A DNA stretch of 64,000 nt from Siphonodentalium dalli (lineage: Eukaryota > Mollusca > Scaphopoda > Gadilida > Siphonodentaliidae): the NCBI GenBank assembly GCA_032622095.1, contig CP136064.1, positions 174,418,310 through 174,482,309 of the forward strand. The letters are read 5' to 3'. Each line of letters begins with the position of its first letter. Within the stretch, counting starts at the first letter, position 1. Both the position numbers and the translations under genes were made by a program. Shown in pieces: positions 1 to 10,800 of the stretch. Under the pieces are notes generated by a model, which worked only from the letters and a program-made list of their open reading frames with translations, was not told the DNA's origin and ran no database searches.

Positions 1-1314
1 GACCGAATTTCAACCTGACATCCAATCATTTGGTGGTGTATATGTCAATGTTCTGCTACACGATGCTACAACAGCAAACAACCACATTAGTATAGCAATA
101 AAGGAAGCCACAATGCCGAATAAAACATGCCTATGCACTAATAGTTATATATTCAATTATCAATAACTAAAAGAGTTGTTCCATGCTAGTAGCACATTAG
201 ACCCGCAATCATAAACCGTCTGGAGATAACGGACCTATCTCTATTCCCGATAATTGCAGATATGTTGTTTATACGAAAAGCTTGGGCAACTTTGTTCACA
301 TTACCCCGCTAATGTTGTCAATTGCTTACCATGGTAGTTGGTTTCTACGTTCAAAGAAGTGATGTTCCAATGTAATAACGGACAATAATCACCAGCAATT
401 TAGACCGAACTAAAATTGTTTTCTCTACATTTCCTCGTGGTGCCACCACGCACGGGAATGGGTGTTTGCATAAGCAGTTCTAATTCGTATTTGTTTAGTA
501 CTTCTCAACTCTGAGGATTTAGATAACAATGAACGGTTACAGGTTCGTTGCAAATACTAATTTTTTTTTTATGAACTATTAGCAGTGGCAACCGATAGCT
601 TAAATCAATTTCCCACCAACATACTATATTCATGGGTGTCTCAGTAGTGGTTGTCAAGTTAATGCGGTTGACGAGTTAATTCACATATTTGTGCCCTCAC
701 TTCCATATTATTTTATTTCACACCGGCAGTTCAAGATTCACGTCGCTGTCGCAATATATTAATACATCTATTGAGCCTTTCGTTATGATGTTCACCATGC
801 TAGTAATTATCAGCACTAAGTAACATACATCTAGCGGATGTACACAGCCGGGTGACACGATTAAGTTGATATACGGATGATATATGAACATAATTTAATC
901 ATTATCTGTCAACTCGGGGAACACTGTAAAACAGTTGGTTGGCACATGTGCACGGGCATTTCTGCCAATTACGAGAAGTTGCAATTCATGCGCAGGCTGC
1001 AATTGCACGCTTGTTAGTCCACTGTGACAGTATTGTTGGATTCAATTGACCTGACCAATCAAATGATGAAATCAAGTTACTCTTCAGCTGGATACGTGAT
1101 TGTTCCCAACACGTAATTGATTATCACAAGTAATTTATAAATGGCATGGGTATATTTAATTGAAAATTGAATTTTATTAATATTGGAACTAAATTAAAAT
1201 TATAAGAAATAACTCTGTTTTCAATTTAATAAGGTGGCGAGTTAGAATCGACAATTTTGAAGACAAATTAGCTTTAATAGCATAACCTTAATCGAGACTA
1301 GATCGATTTATTAA

Positions 1315-1559
1315 CCCTTTGAGTGCCAGGTCGATTTTTGTATCAACCCATATACCCTGTGCCAATGCATTCTCTTATATATGCGAGTCGACCATAGGTC
1401 GCCTCGCATATATAAGAGAATGCATTGGCCTAACAATTTTTTTTGTTTTTTTTTTGTTTTTACAATTTTTTACAATTTTAATAATTTATTCTTATATTCT
1501 TTAACAGACTTATTTTGTAGGTTTAGGGCCGATGAGATCGGCCCCTGGCACTCAAAGGG
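1315..1559. mobile_element. TTAA-target MITE A (piggyBac-like)
   Basis: Flanked by TTAA at 1311-1314 and 1560-1563, with perfect inverted ends CCCTTTGAGTGCCAGG and its complement. Unit 2 has a single TTAA at 11175-11178 at the same place, which is a direct empty site. Inside are the 69-nt hairpin (1361-1429), a T-rich stretch, and a palindrome GGGCCGAT-GAG-ATCGGCCC next to the right end. TTAA duplication is the piggyBac signature. It has no coding capacity. Confidence 0.9.
1361..1429. repeat. 69-nt near-perfect hairpin, copy 1
   Basis: Arms 1361-1387 and 1403-1429 are perfect 27-nt complements starting GCCAATGCATTCTC. The 15-nt centre is itself CGACC-ATA-GGTCG with one mismatch outside it, so the whole folds into about 32 pairs with a 3-nt loop. 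It is identical base for base to 16629-16697. Confidence 0.95.
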
Positions 1560-2778
1560 TTAATTGTAACACTTATCTGGTTTTCAAAGGGAAAACACGT
1601 ACCATATTTCAACTCATGAAGTTTCTCGATCTAAATTCATACCAGGTGTACACATAAGAAAGTAGAGAGGTTTGTAAGTTAATATGCTTGATGCAAAGGG
1701 TGTTGCTACTTTCGAAGTTTCATATGTGTGGTATACTATGTGTAAGTTTACTATATGCCTTGCCACCTGTCGCCAAAGAATCTATATTATGAGCAAATAG
1801 GTCCAACATCCATCAAATGTCCGACTGCGATTGCCACACATTCAATCCAACGACATTAACTTGACAAGAACGTGTGTCATTGTCGAATATAGGACCCACA
1901 TGCAACGGTGGAACCTGGTTTGATTGTATGGTGCTCACATGGTAAACTTAGTCAAATAATACCGACCAATTACAGCTTCAAATTCCCCAATATTAAGCTA
2001 AACATAAGGATTCAAAATCAATTGTTTTCTAACTCGTCTACTTAGATGAATGCACACAATAACTACCACACCTATGTACATTATCTGATATCTGTGCTAA
2101 TCGAATGCTTGCATATATGCTTTCAGTCAGATACATATAAAAATGTTTCATGCATATCGTACAATGTATCCTGGGGAGAATTAACAGAATCATGAATATT
2201 TGACATATATCAGATAAATAGGTTGTTCCATTGCAGAAAATTGGCGATCGTGCTAAGGAGCTGCTACTTATTGTTTGTTAAAAGTACTCAACGGCTAGTA
2301 TTTCTCGAGAATGTCTTACATACACCTGTAGCGGATATACTCTATTTTGATCAGATAAGCTTTGTGTAGTCTGAGTGGTCTTGTGTGGGTAGTCGCTGGG
2401 TGGACCAACTAATTCTGCGGCTATGGCTGGTAACATGTGACCAACGAGTTGTCATCCCGTTGGTTGAAATGGATTAGCATCAGCGAAAGGGACAACATTA
2501 GTATGACAAGTATCATTCTAATGCCTGAGCAACTGAGTATATGACATTTTGAGCACGTCTTCTAACTGTGTGGCTTTCTAATCCTTGTACTTGAAATTTC
2601 ATCTTTGGATAATTGCCTACATTGCTCCAAACTGATATATGAATTGGATTATATAGTTTTATCCCATTCGGGTACTGTACATAATTCTCATAGTTGTACG
2701 TGTACGTGTGATGGAGAGTCGTGCGATACCTACAGTGTGAGACCAACTTTCATGCATCCAAAATTCATGGGACTTAGC

Positions 2779-3825
2779 CAGGGTTTCCGCTACTACGGCA
2801 GGCCGGCCGCCCAGCGACCTCATTCCCCTCCCCAACGTTGACTTAATATTGGTCACAAAATAGCCACCAACCTAACTCAGTCCCCTTTTTACACAGGACG
2901 AGCGATAACCAACACTGCTGATTAACAGATTGCAAGGAATCCTACACTTGGTGCCTGAATAAGACATGATCAGTTGCGCAGACAACTTGCACAGTTGTCT
3001 ACACCATCCTGCATAACGCTTTGTCGGGCTAATGTTTAGTATTAATCAGCCTCTCGCATTTCAATTTACAGTAGATTTCTGTCTATAAGTCCCAACTTTC
3101 TGACCCACTATTTCCCCTCAAAATGCACTATATACATCGTAAGTCATTAGGGGGGATGAATTCTGAGCTTCAACCATGAACACAGGTGAGTTATGGCAGT
3201 CGCTGCAACGAAGTGCAGACCTTTTTCCTCAAAACAAGGTCTGTATCAAAGAAATGTTTAATTAAAAATAAAACAATTATTTAAAATATTAATAGTTATT
3301 AATTTATATCAGTGTATTTATTCCCTGTCCAATGAATACAAAATTATTCATTTACGAATCCAGCATGAGGTCATCTCCGTCTGAGGAATGGCTTTTGATT
3401 TTACAACAAATTGTTTTAATCGGTACTGTGAACAAAATACAAAGAAAGCAGGCATGCAGAACCTGTGTATATAGCACGTGACATGAGCTCTGCTCATTAA
3501 CACCTGTTACTGCTAGACAGTGTGACAATGTGTCTTTTGCCAACCGTGGTAGTCTTTGATGTCGGCTTTTAATATTGCTACTGTTATAAAAGTTGTTGTA
3601 TCCATTGTATGCTGTTTTGCTTACATGCTTTTAGTGCATTAACTTGAGATCTAAGAAAGATAATCTGTTTTGATTTGGTTTCAAAACGAAGCTTCAATGT
3701 TCCTGCTTGTTGTCTCAAGTGCGAGGAAATGGCTACTTTTCAGTGATATAAAACATCCAAATTTTTCGCCTGGTATGTGCTTCCCAAATACGGCCACATT
3801 CCCTCAACCCCTAGCAGAAACCCTG
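2779..3825. mobile_element. hAT-like non-autonomous element
   Basis: Inverted ends CAGGGTTTCCGCTA and TAGCAGAAACCCTG. The target duplication is ACTTAGC (2772-2778 and 3826-3832), or 8 bp GACTTAGC if the last G of the element is counted as target. Unit 2 has the uninterrupted site at 12317-12324. No transposase ORF is present. TIR and target length point to hAT. Confidence 0.85.
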
Positions 3826-4368
3826 ACTTAGCACAATCAATACCCAAGCCTCACACTTGCCATTATCATTTAAAGCATTAGCATTTACAAATAAGCATAA
3901 ATCCACGTGTGATGGGACCCTAGCAGCTGCAAGAATATAACGACACAGATACTTATTATATCAGGTTTATTTGAGATTTGTTTTGGTTATTTCAATGGAA
4001 CATCACTCCACTGAACGTGAAAACCAATGATCCCAGTATGCATTGACAACACTGGCGAGATATATAAACTAAGTTGTCCATCCTTTGCATACCCGCACTT
4101 ATCAGGATTCTAAATTGGTTGTAATCGCTTGACAGTTTGTGTAAGCGGGTCTAATCCATTACCATGGGACACCTACATTGGTTATTGAGGATTGAATATG
4201 TATATTTAGTCGGCATTGTAGCTTCAATTCTTATTGTACTAATATAAAACTCAGCAATTTCATCATCAAGTGGAACGTTGACTTGTATACCACCAAATGG
4301 ATGTCAGGTTGAAACACAGTCCCATTGTGGCAATTTGGCATTGCATGTCGATTTTGAGAAAAATAAAA

Positions 4369-5600
4369 GGCCGCTCGGCCAGTGTCCCCCGAACCGGTGG
4401 CTTCATTTGGAGCGGAGGCTTTGTAGAAGTATACTATATGGATAAGACACTTGTGCATTGTCTCATTACTGACATGCATACAAATAACCAAATCTTAAAA
4501 AAACTCTTAAAGTCAAAATATAACCTCAAATTGGCACAAAATGAAGAAAATTACAAGAAAAATTGAATTTTCTAAGTCGAAAAGCCCATAACTCTGAGAA
4601 AAATCATCGGTTCAAACTCAAATTCGAACTTGACCTGTACCGTGATATGACTGATCCACATAAAAACGGTATTTGCAATTAAAGGATCCAAACTTGAGAT
4701 ATCATCCGGAAACCGAAAAAGTGAGAAATTTTCTAAGTAAAACAAGTCGAATAAAAGGTCGGTAGACCTCATGTCCGCCTCTAAGCATCGGCTTGATACG
4801 ACCGTTGTTTGCGCATAAAAATTGGCATGGCGGAACACGAAATCGAATTTGATCTGTCTTTTGTGCTAGTAAACCTACATATACCAAATTTAATTTCATT
4901 CAGTACACATTTACTAAAGTTATCATCCGGAAACCTCAAATTGGCAAAAATTCTAAGTAAAAAAGGGACATAACTCTGGTGAAAATTGGCGGGCGGAACC
5001 CGAATTCGAACTTGACCTGTGTTTTGCTGGGAGAAAGACATATACCAAATCTGATTAACTCTACTAAAGTTATCATCCGGACACCAACTTTTGGGGTTTT
5101 ATAAGTCGGGTCGGCGGACAAAAAAGGGCCATAACTCTCGCAAAAATTATCAGATTAAACCGAAACCAAAACGGGTTTTGCATATAAACAATCCAAAATC
5201 AAGTTATCATCCGGAAACCAAAAAACAGAAGAAAAACTGAATTTTCTATGTCGAAAAAGGGGCATAACTCTGCCAAAAATGGTCGGGCAGAACCCAAGTT
5301 GGAAAAACTTGACCTGTGTTTTGCTGGGAGAAAGTAATATACCAAATTTGGTTTGAATCCGATTAACTCTACTAAAGTTATCATCCGGAAACCAACTTTC
5401 AGGGGTTTTCTAAGTCAAAAAAGGGCCATAACCCTCACAAAAATGGGCGGAGCAAACACATATTCGAACTTGACCTTTATTTTGGTCTGATAAACTCACC
5501 TATGAAATTTGCTTTTGATCTAATAACCGAAACCATTTCCGGACGGACGGACGGACACCGGCTATTTTAATAGTCCCCCGAAATATTTTTTTTGGGGGAC
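4369..5600. repeat. Inserted array of ~150-bp degenerate units (CCATAACTCTG family)
   Basis: Absent from unit 2 at about 13255. About six diverged units each contain CCATAACTCTG, a C-GAACTTGACCTGT stretch, and TTATCATCCGGAAACC. The right end has a CGGACGGACGGACACCGGCT run followed by a hairpin with GTCCCCC and GGGGGAC arms (about 5572-5600). The same family recurs at 22280-22912 and, degraded, at about 27990-28130. Its class is unknown to me. Confidence 0.75.
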
Positions 5601-6626
5601 AAAAATGAGCATTTACTTTCTCAATGCCAACAGTTTTATCGGATTAGGATCACATTATCCACAGACATATATGCACGAACGAATAAGCTACAAAACTCAT
5701 AACATGCAGATGCTATTGCAACTCAGAAGCCGGTAATTTGATCAGAACATTTTTTAGTTTTATGGCCGCCATTTTGGTCTCCATCATCGGTTTTACGTAA
5801 CCAGTTGACTTATACATATTACGATACAGCCTCTATGAAATAAAGATCAGTTACAATAAAGTACTTGCGATTTTCCATTCCGGTGTGCACACTCATTGTG
5901 TAGAGGGTGCCAATATAAAACTTGGCGGCCATCTTGGACGCCATCTCGGATTTTATTACCTTCCTAATCTAGGATTTGAACGAAATCTTACATTCTCCGT
6001 GTCCCTTGATGGTTCTACCCTGTATTATACTATAAAATACGCATTGTCGATGTTTTATTGGAAACAACCTGCATGAATGCATTTAAGTGGATATTTGTGA
6101 AATTGGGGTGAGGGTTAAGCTTTTGTTGATTAGTTTACCATTTGGAGATATATAATACAGATATGAACATCATTTTGTAGGGAATACTCTTCCATTTCCA
6201 AAAATATATAACTTGGAAGAATTCGACAGATATGCTATATTTGCACAGAGTTGATGCACGACACTTGGTCTGAATCGCCATGAATTTTTGATGCGTCACG
6301 CTACATATTTTACCATGACGTCACGAAATCAGAACGAAAGCAAAAAACAATGTCGAATCTGATTAAGTGTGAACATTAGCCCCATAAATTGCAAATATGT
6401 GTTCATTCTTTCCCATTTTGATGCCCGGTCGACCGGTTGTCTATTGCCTGTCAAACCACTGAAATGTGTCTATTTTTCGGTAGGGTACCGTATGAAACAC
6501 AGCGAAAATGTATATTTTGTCACCTATTTCGGCTCGGCACCCTCTGAATTCGAAAACAAGAGTAATTTTCCCATAAGAAAATGATAGTCACATAAATTCC
6601 CCCGATGTGCGACTGTCACCCCCCAG
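5600..6626. repeat. Right arm of unit 1 inverted repeat
   Basis: Matches 13270-14668 directly and 8705-9720 in inverted orientation. It contains the GGCGGCCATCTTGGACGCC block at about 5925-5945 and ends in CCCCCGATGTGCGAC before a hAT insertion separates the last 15-20 bp (7692-7713). Confidence 0.75.
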
Positions 6627-7691
6627 CAGGGATGGGGTAATTGTAATTTGTAATTGTAATTGATTGTAATTAATTACATTTTTTCAAGTAATTGCATGTA
6701 ATTGGTAATTGAGTTTATTCTCAATTACATGTAATTGCAATTGTAATTGGTTAGGATGTAATTGTAATTGTAATTAGGGTTTAATTTCAATTACTTCAAA
6801 ATCATGATTCACCCAATGGTTTCTTCAACTGGTTTTTTTCCAAAATTTCAAAGTGTAAGACTGGTGACTGGCTATCACTATGTTGTCACAACACTGAGTT
6901 TTTATCCACTGTGTCTCAATGGTGAATTCCGTTGACACCTCCTGTTTGTTTGCTTAAGCATTGGTTAACCTTTTAGTAGGCTTGTTTTGATAAATACAAT
7001 GAGAAACCAACTTAAAATAATAGACAATATATCACTATAATATATCACTCTTATGATAATGTTTCATTATCTCCATCTGATATGGTATATATGCTATGGT
7101 AGAAATTCATACCAACCATTGCTAATGCTATGAGCATGTTTACAAAAAATCTGGCAGCATTTTAATTTGCAGAAAGACACATCGTGTCCTATGAAAGCGA
7201 AGTGCAAACTTTGCCCAACTACAATATCCAGTTCCAAAAAAGTTACCTCCAATTTTGTGACACATCTGAAGGTAAGTTTCCATTTCTATGTATTAGCTTT
7301 GTTTAATTCCATTGACATATAACTTCAGTCATATGGTGGTATTGGTAATTTAATTTATTTTTGTAATTCTTTTTCACCATTTGTACCACGATTGTGGTTT
7401 ATATGAATAAACAATTTGATTTGATTTGGTATATGCATTGTATCTTGTCCCTTCTAATTTGCAACTGAATGACAAAGATGGGACAAATATCTGCTTCAGT
7501 AATCCCCCAATTAGCACTGTCTATTGGAGGCATTGTGTTACCCATAAGCTGGTGGCCACAAAGGCTAATTAAGATTATGAAACATATAACATTGTGAAAT
7601 AGATGTAATGGGAATTGTAATTGTAATTGAAAAATGTTGAAGTAATTGTAATTGTAATTAATTACATTCACAAGTAATTGCCCCAAGCCTG
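6627..7691. mobile_element. hAT-like element with TAATTG arrays at both ends
   Basis: Flanked by the 8-bp duplication CCCCCCAG (6619-6626 and 7692-7699). Ends are CAGGGATGGGG and CCCCAAGCCTG, an imperfect 11-bp inverted repeat. Just inside both ends are runs of TAATTG/TAATTACA repeats (about 6640-6790 and 7610-7680). No ORF over 100 residues. It interrupts the right terminus of unit 1. Confidence 0.88.
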
Positions 7692-7848
7692 CCCCCCAGC
7701 ACCGCCTAAACTATAGTATAAAATGGCACAAAACCTGTTATTTACCAACATTTTGTTAAAAAAAAAAAAACACTTGATTTTAGAGTTAATCCATCTTCAT
7801 CCGCAATTTGGTCTGAGACCATCTTCTCGTTGACTTTTAACTGGGCCA

Positions 7849-7860
7849 CTAAAAAGCATT
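7849..7860 (-). CDS. Possible terminal micro-exon 13
   Basis: After a TTACCACAG acceptor the phase-0 frame reads Asn-Ala-Phe-stop. A short aromatic C-terminus fits my recollection of vertebrate SIX6OS1, which ends in aromatic residues, but this is weak. The preceding intron carries a repeat also found in intron 1. The other option is readthrough of exon 12 to the stop at 7973. I saw no clear AATAAA signal before the transposon boundary at 7713. Confidence 0.3.
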   Translation of the reverse strand, partial: NAF

Positions 7861-10800
7861 CTGTGGTAAATAAATTTCAAAATAGATATCTGATCACTCT
7901 GAGCTTGTATGGGTGGGACTTTAATCAAATATTTTTTACCCCAGAAGCCAAGGAAATAGTAATTTGCAAGCGTTAATTCGGATTATGCATCTTTAATAAT
8001 GAAGTAATGAACAAAGAAAGATTAAAGATATTTACATCATCATTCCCAGTGAACATAGGCCTCGACTCGATTTGTGGTTCTCCTGGTGATTTGGTGAATG
8101 ATTTCAGCAGCTCCTGGTGCCTCTCCAAATCAAATGGGCTGACTACATTACCTACAGTAGCATCCTCTCCATCTCCATGTTCTAAAAATACAATTAGGAC
8201 TGCAATGATGGATCGAAATTTCAATGCATTATGCATCGTGATTCTTTCTCTGAATTGCATCATCAGGATGTTACCACAATACATCGCGATTCATGTTTTG
8301 AATTGCAGCAGCTTCCTACTCATCACAGTTGTTGGAAATTTGTTTTAAAAAACTCGAAAAAATAACAATTTCAACCACTATAGTTGCTATAGTTATATAC
8401 TGCATGTATAGTGGTGGAAATGTAAATTTTTTTCAGGTTTTTTGACACAAATTTCCAAAAACGTAGCCAATACTCAGCCTCCAGTCATACTTTTGATGAT
8501 TTTTTACTTTGCAGTGCTTCCTATCGGTTGATAAATGTTCTGCCATAGGTGAGGTACAAACCATTCATATCAAACTGTTGGCTTTTATGAACAACTAAGA
8601 GTGACTGCATGAAAACTCGCTTGTGTTGTCGTAAATTGACAAACTCGCATCGATTAATTGTTAATACCGGAAATATATGAAACATATATTTGATAGCAAG
8701 TAGTCTAGGCTGTGCTGGGGGGTGATCGTCGCACATCGGGGGAATTTATGCGACCATCATTTTCTTATGGGAAAATTACTCTAGTTTTCGAATTCAGAGG
8801 GCGCCGAGCCGAGATAGGTGACAAAATATAACTTTTCACTATGTTTCATAGGGTACCCTACCTAAAGAATGACATATTTTCAAAGGTTAACAGGCATTAG
8901 CCAACTGGTTACCAGGGCAGCAACATCGGAAAGATTGTAAACATATTTGCAAAATATGGAACGAATATAGACACTTAATCATATTCAACATCGTTTTCCC
9001 GCTTTCGTTCTGATTTCGTGACGTCATGGTAAAATATGTAGCGTGACGCGTCAAAAATTCATGGCGATTCAGACAAAGTGTTGTGCGTCAACTCTGTGCA
9101 AAGATAGCATATCTGTCGAATTCTTCCAAGTTATATATTTTTGGAAATGGGAGGGTACCCCCTATATAATGATGTTCATACTTACATTATATCTTTCCAA
9201 GTATTGACATAATAGACAAAAACTTAACCCTCCCCCCAATTTCACAAATAACCACATATATGTGCCCATGCAGTTTGTGTCCACCAAATAAATTGACAAT
9301 GCACAGTTTACCTTTTCATGTTGTGTAGAATCGTACGGTGACACTGATAATGTAAAACATCGTTCAAATCCTAGATTAGGAAGGTAATAAAATCCAAGAT
9401 GGCGTCCAAGATGGCCGCCAATTTTTATATTGACACTCTATACACCAGATGTATGGTAACCGGACTAGATCATCGCGAGTGCTTTATGTAATATGGCCTT
9501 GTCTTGGATGGAGTCTGTATCTTAATACGTAAAAGGCAATTGGCGACGTAAAACCGATGATGAAGACCAAAATGGCCGCCAAAATAAACAGAACTGTTCC
9601 GATAAAACGACCAACTTCTGAGTTGCAATAAAATCACATGGTATGACTGTTGTAGCTTGTTTGTTCGTACATATATGTCATTTTGTCCAACATGATCCGT
9701 ATCTGAAGAAACTAGGGACATTAAGATAGTAACTGTTCATTAATTTCTCGAAATAACGACATCATTTAATGTCAAATTGCCTAAATAGGACCGAATTTCA
9801 AACTGACATCCAATCATTTGATGGTATATATGTCAATGTTCTGCTACACGATGCTACAACTGCAAACATCCACATTAGTATAGCAATAATGGAAGCCACA
9901 ATGCCGATTAAAACATGCCTATGCAGTGTATGCACTAATAGTTATGTATTCAATTATCAATAAATAAAGGAGTTTTTCCATGCTAGTAGCACATTAGACC
10001 CACAATCGTAAACCATCTGGAGATAACGGACCTACAATAATTGCGGATATTTTGTTTATACGAAAATGTTGGCCAACTGTGTTCACATTACCCCGCTAAT
10101 GTCGTCAACTGCTTACCATGGTAGTTGGTTTCTACGGTCAAAGAAGCGATGTTCCAATGTAATAACGGACAATAATCACCAGCAATTTAGACCGAACTAA
10201 AACTGTTTTCTCTACATTTCCTCGGGATGCCTCACCGCACGGAAATGTGTGTTTACATAAGCAGTTCTAATTCGTATTTGTTTAGTACTTCTCAACTCTG
10301 AAGATCTAGATAACAATAAACGGTTACATGTTCGTTTCAAATACTCATTTTATGAACTATTCGCAGTTGCAACCGATAGTTTAAATCAATTTCCCACCAA
10401 CGTACTATAGTCATGGGTGGTTGACGAGTTAATTCACAGGTTTATGCCCTCACTTCCATATCATTTTATTTCACACCTGCAGTTCAGGTTTCACGTCGCT
10501 GTCGCAATATATTAATACATCTACTGAGCGTTTTGTTGTGATGATCATCCATTTCGTCAAGAGACGAAGAAATAATAAGTTTCTGCCATATTTTATATTG
10601 GATAAGGCCTATCCACTCGTAGACAATTTCGTTAGACATTTAACCACCGATAACATGACTTCACCATGCTGGTACTTATCAGCAATGAGTAACATACATC
10701 TATCGGATCTACACAACCGGTGACACGATTAAGTTGATGTTCTGGTCTTATGTGAACCTAATTTAATCATTAGCTGTCAACTCGGGGAACACTATAAAAA

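Larger units (their letters stand above)
1..7713. mobile_element. Unit 1: large long-inverted-repeat element, left end outside window
   Basis: Base 1 corresponds to 9788 in unit 2, and the two stay colinear to the right end at 7713 (CCCCCCAGCAC-CGCCTAAACTA). The missing ~1.1 kb should hold the left inverted arm. No long ORF is present, so it looks non-autonomous. It carries four younger insertions: 1315-1559, 2779-3825, 4369-5600 and 6627-7691. The first three are checked against empty sites in unit 2. Confidence 0.8.
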
